Origin: Alphaproteobacteria bacterium
GTDB lineage: Bacteria > Pseudomonadota > Alphaproteobacteria > Sphingomonadales > Sphingomonadaceae
DNA length: 64,000 bases
Direction of reading: 5' to 3'
Assembly: GCA_018823325.1 (NCBI GenBank)
Contig: JAHJIJ010000024.1
Location: forward strand, 62,001 to 126,000
Part shown: positions 60,801-64,000 of the stretch, piece after piece
Position numbering within the stretch: the stretch's first letter is position 1
Layout: each line of letters opens with the position of its first letter
Made by a program: the position numbers and the translations under genes
The notes under the pieces: model-generated
The model's database searches: none
Seen by the model: the letters and a program-made list of their open reading frames with translations, nothing else
Told to the model about the DNA's origin: nothing

Positions 60801-61625
60801 ATGCGCGTCGCTCTGTTTCAGATGACCTCGGGCATCGACCCGGCAGAGAATCGCAAGCTGCTCGTGGCGGCGGTGGCCGAGGCGGCAGAGGGCGGGGCCG
60901 ACATGCTGTTCACGCCGGAAATGAGCGGGCTTCTCGATCAGGATCGCAGACGCTCGGAGCAGTTTATCGCCACCGAGGATGCAGACGAGACGCTTGCGGC
61001 TGTTCGGGAGGCTGCGCGGGACCACGGGCTGTGGGTGCATCTGGGATCATTGGCGTTGCGCGACGCGGCTTCGGAAAAGCGCGTGAACCGGGGGGTCCTG
61101 ATTGACGCCGCCGGCGAGATTCGCGCGCGCTATGACAAGATCCACCTGTTCGATGTCGATCTGCCGACTGGGGAGCGGTGGCGGGAATCCAATGTCTATC
61201 AAGGTGGACGGAATGCGGTGCTGGCGATGACGCCCTGGGGCAGAATCGGCCTCACCATCTGCTATGATCTGCGCTTTCCCGATCTTTTCCGTGCCTTGAG
61301 CGACGCTGGTGCGGATATCATTACCGTTCCGGCTGCCTTTACCGTTCCGACCGGAGATGCGCATTGGCACGTGCTCCTGCGCGCGCGTGCGATCGAATCG
61401 TCGGCTTTCGTGGTGGCAGCAGGGCAATGCGGTCTTCATGAGGATGGGCGCAGAACCTATGGGCATAGTCTCGTCATTGATCCGTGGGGCGCGATCTTGC
61501 TTGACGCGGGCGACAAACCCGGCCTCCATTGGGCGGACCTCGACCTCAGCCGCGTTGCGGAAGTTCGCTCGAAGATCCCGGTCTTGCGCCACAGAAAACC
61601 CATTGAGGACGTTGTTGTCTCGTGA
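60801..61625 (+). CDS. Carbon-nitrogen hydrolase (Nit1-like)
   Basis: A 274-aa enzyme of the nitrilase superfamily. The catalytic triad is visible: Glu in TPEMSG, Lys in YDKIHLFD and Cys in TICYDLRFPDLFRAL. It resembles Nit1/NIT2-type omega-amidases and deaminated-glutathione amidases, which would repair damaged glutathione; next to grxC this is attractive but inferred. The GTGA overlap with the next gene implies coupling. Confidence 0.92.
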   Translation: MRVALFQMTSGIDPAENRKLLVAAVAEAAEGGADMLFTPEMSGLLDQDRRRSEQFIATEDADETLAAVREAARDHGLWVHLGSLALRDAASEKRVNRGVLIDAAGEIRARYDKIHLFDVDLPTGERWRESNVYQGGRNAVLAMTPWGRIGLTICYDLRFPDLFRALSDAGADIITVPAAFTVPTGDAHWHVLLRARAIESSAFVVAAGQCGLHEDGRRTYGHSLVIDPWGAILLDAGDKPGLHWADLDLSRVAEVRSKIPVLRHRKPIEDVVVS

Positions 61626-62110
61626 TTTCCTTCGATCTCAAGTGCAGCCATCATCATGTGTTCGAGGCCTGGTTCCGGTCGTCGGCGGATTTTGAACTCC
61701 AGCAGGCGGAGGGGCTTTTGCTGTGTCCGACATGCGGAGACCAGAAGATCGCCAAGTCAGTCATGGCGCCGGCTGTTGCGACCAAGGGGAACCGGAAGAC
61801 AGCGGCGCGGCAAGGCGCTGCCGGATCATCGGAAGAGGCGGTTCCTGTCGCGGCCATGTCCGGTGATGACGCCGAGCGGATCAATGCCTTGATGACCGCT
61901 TTGGCGGAAGCGCAGGCGAAGATGATCGGCGATTCCGAATGGGTTGGCGATCGCTTCGCCGACAAGGCCCGTGCCATCTACTATGGCGAAGCCGAGCCGC
62001 GCATCATCCATGGAACCGCGAACCCGGAACAGACCCGTGAAATGCTGGATGAAGGCTTGCCCGTTGCGCCGCTCCTGATCCCCATTGCGCCACCCGACAA
62101 GACGCATTGA
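61622..62110 (+). CDS. DUF1178 family protein
   Basis: A 162-aa protein with the N-terminal FDLKCSHHHVFEAWFRSS, a zinc-ribbon-like CPTCGD, and a C-terminal VGDRFADKARAIYYGEAEPR(I), typical of DUF1178. Function unknown; usually downstream of the Nit1-like gene in alphaproteobacteria, as here. GTG start overlapping the previous stop. Convergent with dnaE2, 14 nt apart. Confidence 0.9.
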   Translation: MISFDLKCSHHHVFEAWFRSSADFELQQAEGLLLCPTCGDQKIAKSVMAPAVATKGNRKTAARQGAAGSSEEAVPVAAMSGDDAERINALMTALAEAQAKMIGDSEWVGDRFADKARAIYYGEAEPRIIHGTANPEQTREMLDEGLPVAPLLIPIAPPDKTH

Positions 62111-62124
62111 ACGACAAGAGGCGT

Positions 62125-64000
62125 TCAATGAAAATCACGCGATTTCGGGATGATGCGTACGTCTCGTGGGTGTCTCGCGTTTGAGTGTATCGGGCCAGGT
62201 AGCGCAGTGCCTGGCAAATCTTGCCTCTTTTCCTCCTGATTGAGGCGATCGAGCAGGGCGCTGCGATCCATGATGCGGTCCGCCATCAGGTGCATGACTC
62301 CTTCCGCGCTCTTTTGTACCTTGCCATGCACTTCCATCAGGCGTGAGGCCATCAACGGGCGACGATAGCGCTCAAACAAACGCGCCCAGAGCAGCACGTT
62401 CACGATTCCGGTTTCATCTTCCAGCGTCACGAAAATGGCGTTGCCCTTGCCAGGGCGTTGACGGATCAGGACCACGCCTGCCGCTTTTACCCGGCGACCG
62501 TCCGGCGCGGCGAGCAATTCGGCGCTGGAGAGGATGCGCTCGGCACGCAGCGTTTCGCGCAGGAAGTGCATGGGATGCTGTTTGAGCGACAGTCGGGTGG
62601 TCTGATAATCCGTCGCGACTTCTTCCGACAATGGCATGGCCGGGAGAGCGGCGTTCGGCTCGGCTGCAAGCTCGCGTGCGTCTGCGGCAGCGAAAAGGGG
62701 AAGTTCCCGGCCTTCGGGTATTCGACGCACTTCCCATGCTGCCGTGCGTCGCTCCATGCCGAGTGAACGACAGGCGTCGGCATTGGCGAGCAGGCGAAGC
62801 GCGCGGGCCGGCAGCGGGGTCGTGACGGACGATTCGGACGACTGGCCATGCTGTTGCCGCACGCGCACGCGGCGCCCGAGCTCCTCCATACTCGCAAAGG
62901 CACCGCGTGCCTGGCGTTCAGCGACGATGGCGCGTCCCCAGGACTCGTGAAAACCATCGATCTGGCGGAAGCCGAGACGGAGTGCATGGCCTTTATCCAG
63001 CCGGCTTGCCGTGACGCCCCAGTTCCAGCGCTCATGCACTTCGCTATCGACGGCGCCGGATTCGAGACGGTTGTCCCAGTCACTGTGATTGATGTCGATT
63101 GCGCGCACATCGACCCCATGTTCATGCGCATCGCGGACGATCTGTGCAGGGGCATAGAAGCCCATTGGTTGCGCATTAAGAAGCGAGGCGGCGAACACCG
63201 CCGGATATGCGCATTTGAGCCATGCCGAAACATAGACCAGCAGCGCGAAGGAAATGGCGTGGCTTTCGGGAAAGCCATAGCTGCCAAATCCCTTGATCTG
63301 GTTGTAGCAGCGCTGCGCGAAATCCCGCTGGTAACCGCGCGCAACCATCCCCTCGATCATCTTGCGTTCGAAATTGTCGATCGTGCCGACGTGGCGGAAG
63401 GTCGCCATCGCACGACGAAGCTGGTTGGCTTCGCCGGACGTGAAGCCCGCTGCCGTAATGGCGAGTTTCATGGCCTGCTCCTGAAAGAGCGGTACGCCGT
63501 AGGTGTCACCCAGGACTCCGCGCAGTTCGTCGGGATCATGGGGTGGGGCAGGGGCAGGAAACTCGACGGCTTCCTTCCCGGAACGCCGCTTGAGATAGGG
63601 ATGCACCATGTCGCCTTCGATCGGACCAGGGCGGACGATGGCCACCTGCACGGCAAGATCATAGAATTTTCGCGGCTTGAGGCGCGGCAGCATGTTGATC
63701 TGGGCCCGGCTCTCGACCTGAAAGACGCCGACGCTGTCACCCTTGCAGAGCATGTCGTACACCGCAGGCACCTCCTGCGGGACACTTGCCAGGGTAAGAT
63801 CGGCAAAGCCGTGCGCACGCATCATCTCGAAGGCTTTGCGAATGCAGCTCAGCATCCCGAGCGCCAGAACATCGACCTTCATCAGACCGAGCGCGTCGAT
63901 ATCGTCCTTGTCCCATTCGATGAAGGTGCGCCCCTCCATGGCGGCATTGTGGATCGGCACCAGTTCATCGAGTCGTCCCTGTGTCAGCACGAAACCGCCG
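62125..64000 (-). CDS. dnaE2: Error-prone DNA polymerase DnaE2 (partial, C-terminal)
   Basis: Damage-tolerance C-family DNA polymerase of the ImuA-ImuB-DnaE2 mutasome. About 625 residues are in the window; the N-terminal PHP and part of the palm lie beyond the right edge. The frame continues upstream with GGFVLTQGRL, so the GTG near 63990 is internal and not a start. Recognisable parts are IEWDKDDIDALGLMKVDVLALGML, VQVAIVRPGPIEGDMVHPYL and the C-terminal HPRDVRIIPKSRDFH typical of DnaE2, plus an OB-fold region. imuA and imuB are not seen here. Confidence 0.93.
   Translation of the reverse strand, partial: GGFVLTQGRLDELVPIHNAAMEGRTFIEWDKDDIDALGLMKVDVLALGMLSCIRKAFEMMRAHGFADLTLASVPQEVPAVYDMLCKGDSVGVFQVESRAQINMLPRLKPRKFYDLAVQVAIVRPGPIEGDMVHPYLKRRSGKEAVEFPAPAPPHDPDELRGVLGDTYGVPLFQEQAMKLAITAAGFTSGEANQLRRAMATFRHVGTIDNFERKMIEGMVARGYQRDFAQRCYNQIKGFGSYGFPESHAISFALLVYVSAWLKCAYPAVFAASLLNAQPMGFYAPAQIVRDAHEHGVDVRAIDINHSDWDNRLESGAVDSEVHERWNWGVTASRLDKGHALRLGFRQIDGFHESWGRAIVAERQARGAFASMEELGRRVRVRQQHGQSSESSVTTPLPARALRLLANADACRSLGMERRTAAWEVRRIPEGRELPLFAAADARELAAEPNAALPAMPLSEEVATDYQTTRLSLKQHPMHFLRETLRAERILSSAELLAAPDGRRVKAAGVVLIRQRPGKGNAIFVTLEDETGIVNVLLWARLFERYRRPLMASRLMEVHGKVQKSAEGVMHLMADRIMDRSALLDRLNQEEKRQDLPGTALPGPIHSNARHPRDVRIIPKSRDFH

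Noticed and set aside
1..64000. CRISPR arrays, insertion sequences, prophage, toxin-antitoxin pairs, restriction systems, tRNA or rRNA genes
   Set aside because: No regularly spaced repeats, transposases, phage genes, paired small toxin/antitoxin genes, restriction subunits or tRNA-like segments were seen on either strand.
63900..64000. GTG near 63990 as the start of a separate short polymerase gene
   Set aside because: The frame continues upstream with residues typical of DnaE2, so it is an internal valine and the gene is cut by the window edge.

Overview
The window is a GC-rich stretch of chromosome from an alphaproteobacterium, most likely a member of the Sphingomonadaceae (Sphingobium/Novosphingobium/Sphingomonas group; genus not resolvable by eye). 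The evidence is the gene content and order: exbB-exbD-exbD, dapF-mtaB-ftsY-yciB, cpoB-tilS-ftsH, radA-cvpA, aroK-aroB opposite xerD-accA, comF-grxC-nitrilase-DUF1178, a dnaE2 polymerase and a phosphatidylethanolamine N-methyltransferase-like gene. No tRNA, rRNA, CRISPR array, insertion sequence, integrase-bounded island or prophage was found; this looks like core chromosome with a few accessory genes. About 65 protein genes fill it tightly, many with 1-4 nt start/stop overlaps.

Layout. 1-2.0 kb: TonB C-terminus remnant at the edge and an ExbB/ExbD/ExbD energizing operon ending in a strong terminator. 2.2-9.3 kb: PilZ protein, MsbA-like ABC exporter, intracellular PHB depolymerase, dipeptide epimerase, small membrane protein, MscS channel, UbiG. 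9.4-14.4 kb: aspartokinase, nitronate monooxygenase-like protein, PtsP (nitrogen PTS enzyme I). 14.5-20.2 kb: RodZ-like membrane HTH protein, CpoB, TilS, FtsH, DUF3800 protein. 20.2-26.4 kb: RpoZ, cardiolipin-synthase-like PLD, PmtA-like methyltransferase, YciB, FtsY, MtaB, DapF. 26.5-32.9 kb: lipoprotein, Asd, YjdF-like protein, then a marR-emrA-emrB efflux operon opposite an alpha/beta hydrolase. 33-38.7 kb: secreted M2 (ACE-like) dipeptidase, diguanylate cyclase, AMP nucleosidase, peroxiredoxin, YqgE. 38.8-47.2 kb: AhcY, YdjM-like protein, photolyase, cyclopropane fatty acid synthase, patatin, EEP hydrolase. 47.3-52.1 kb: host-attachment-family protein, RadA, CvpA, NifU-like protein, DUF423, AroB, AroK. 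52.2-57.7 kb: small membrane protein, large secreted helical protein, XerD-like recombinase, AccA, M48 lipoprotein protease. 57.8-64 kb: two Flp pilins, NUDIX hydrolase, methyltransferase, ComF, glutaredoxin, nitrilase, DUF1178, and DnaE2 running off the right edge.

How they work together: aspartokinase, Asd and DapF supply the lysine/diaminopimelate pathway; several genes shape membrane lipids (PLD, PmtA, CFA synthase, patatin, AccA) and the envelope (ExbBD, CpoB, RodZ-like, YciB, MscS, M48); FtsY, FtsH, RadA, XerD and DnaE2 cover secretion, quality control and DNA maintenance.

The less ordinary signals are regulatory or structural. A hairpin sits exactly between a Shine-Dalgarno sequence and the start of a diguanylate cyclase gene. 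Well-formed inverted repeats lie upstream of ahcY, marR, ptsP and aroK. A 613-residue secreted protein is translationally coupled to a Xer recombinase. A solitary DUF3800 gene sits between housekeeping genes. Two orphan Flp pilins each have their own terminator. No clearly novel multi-gene system was identified.
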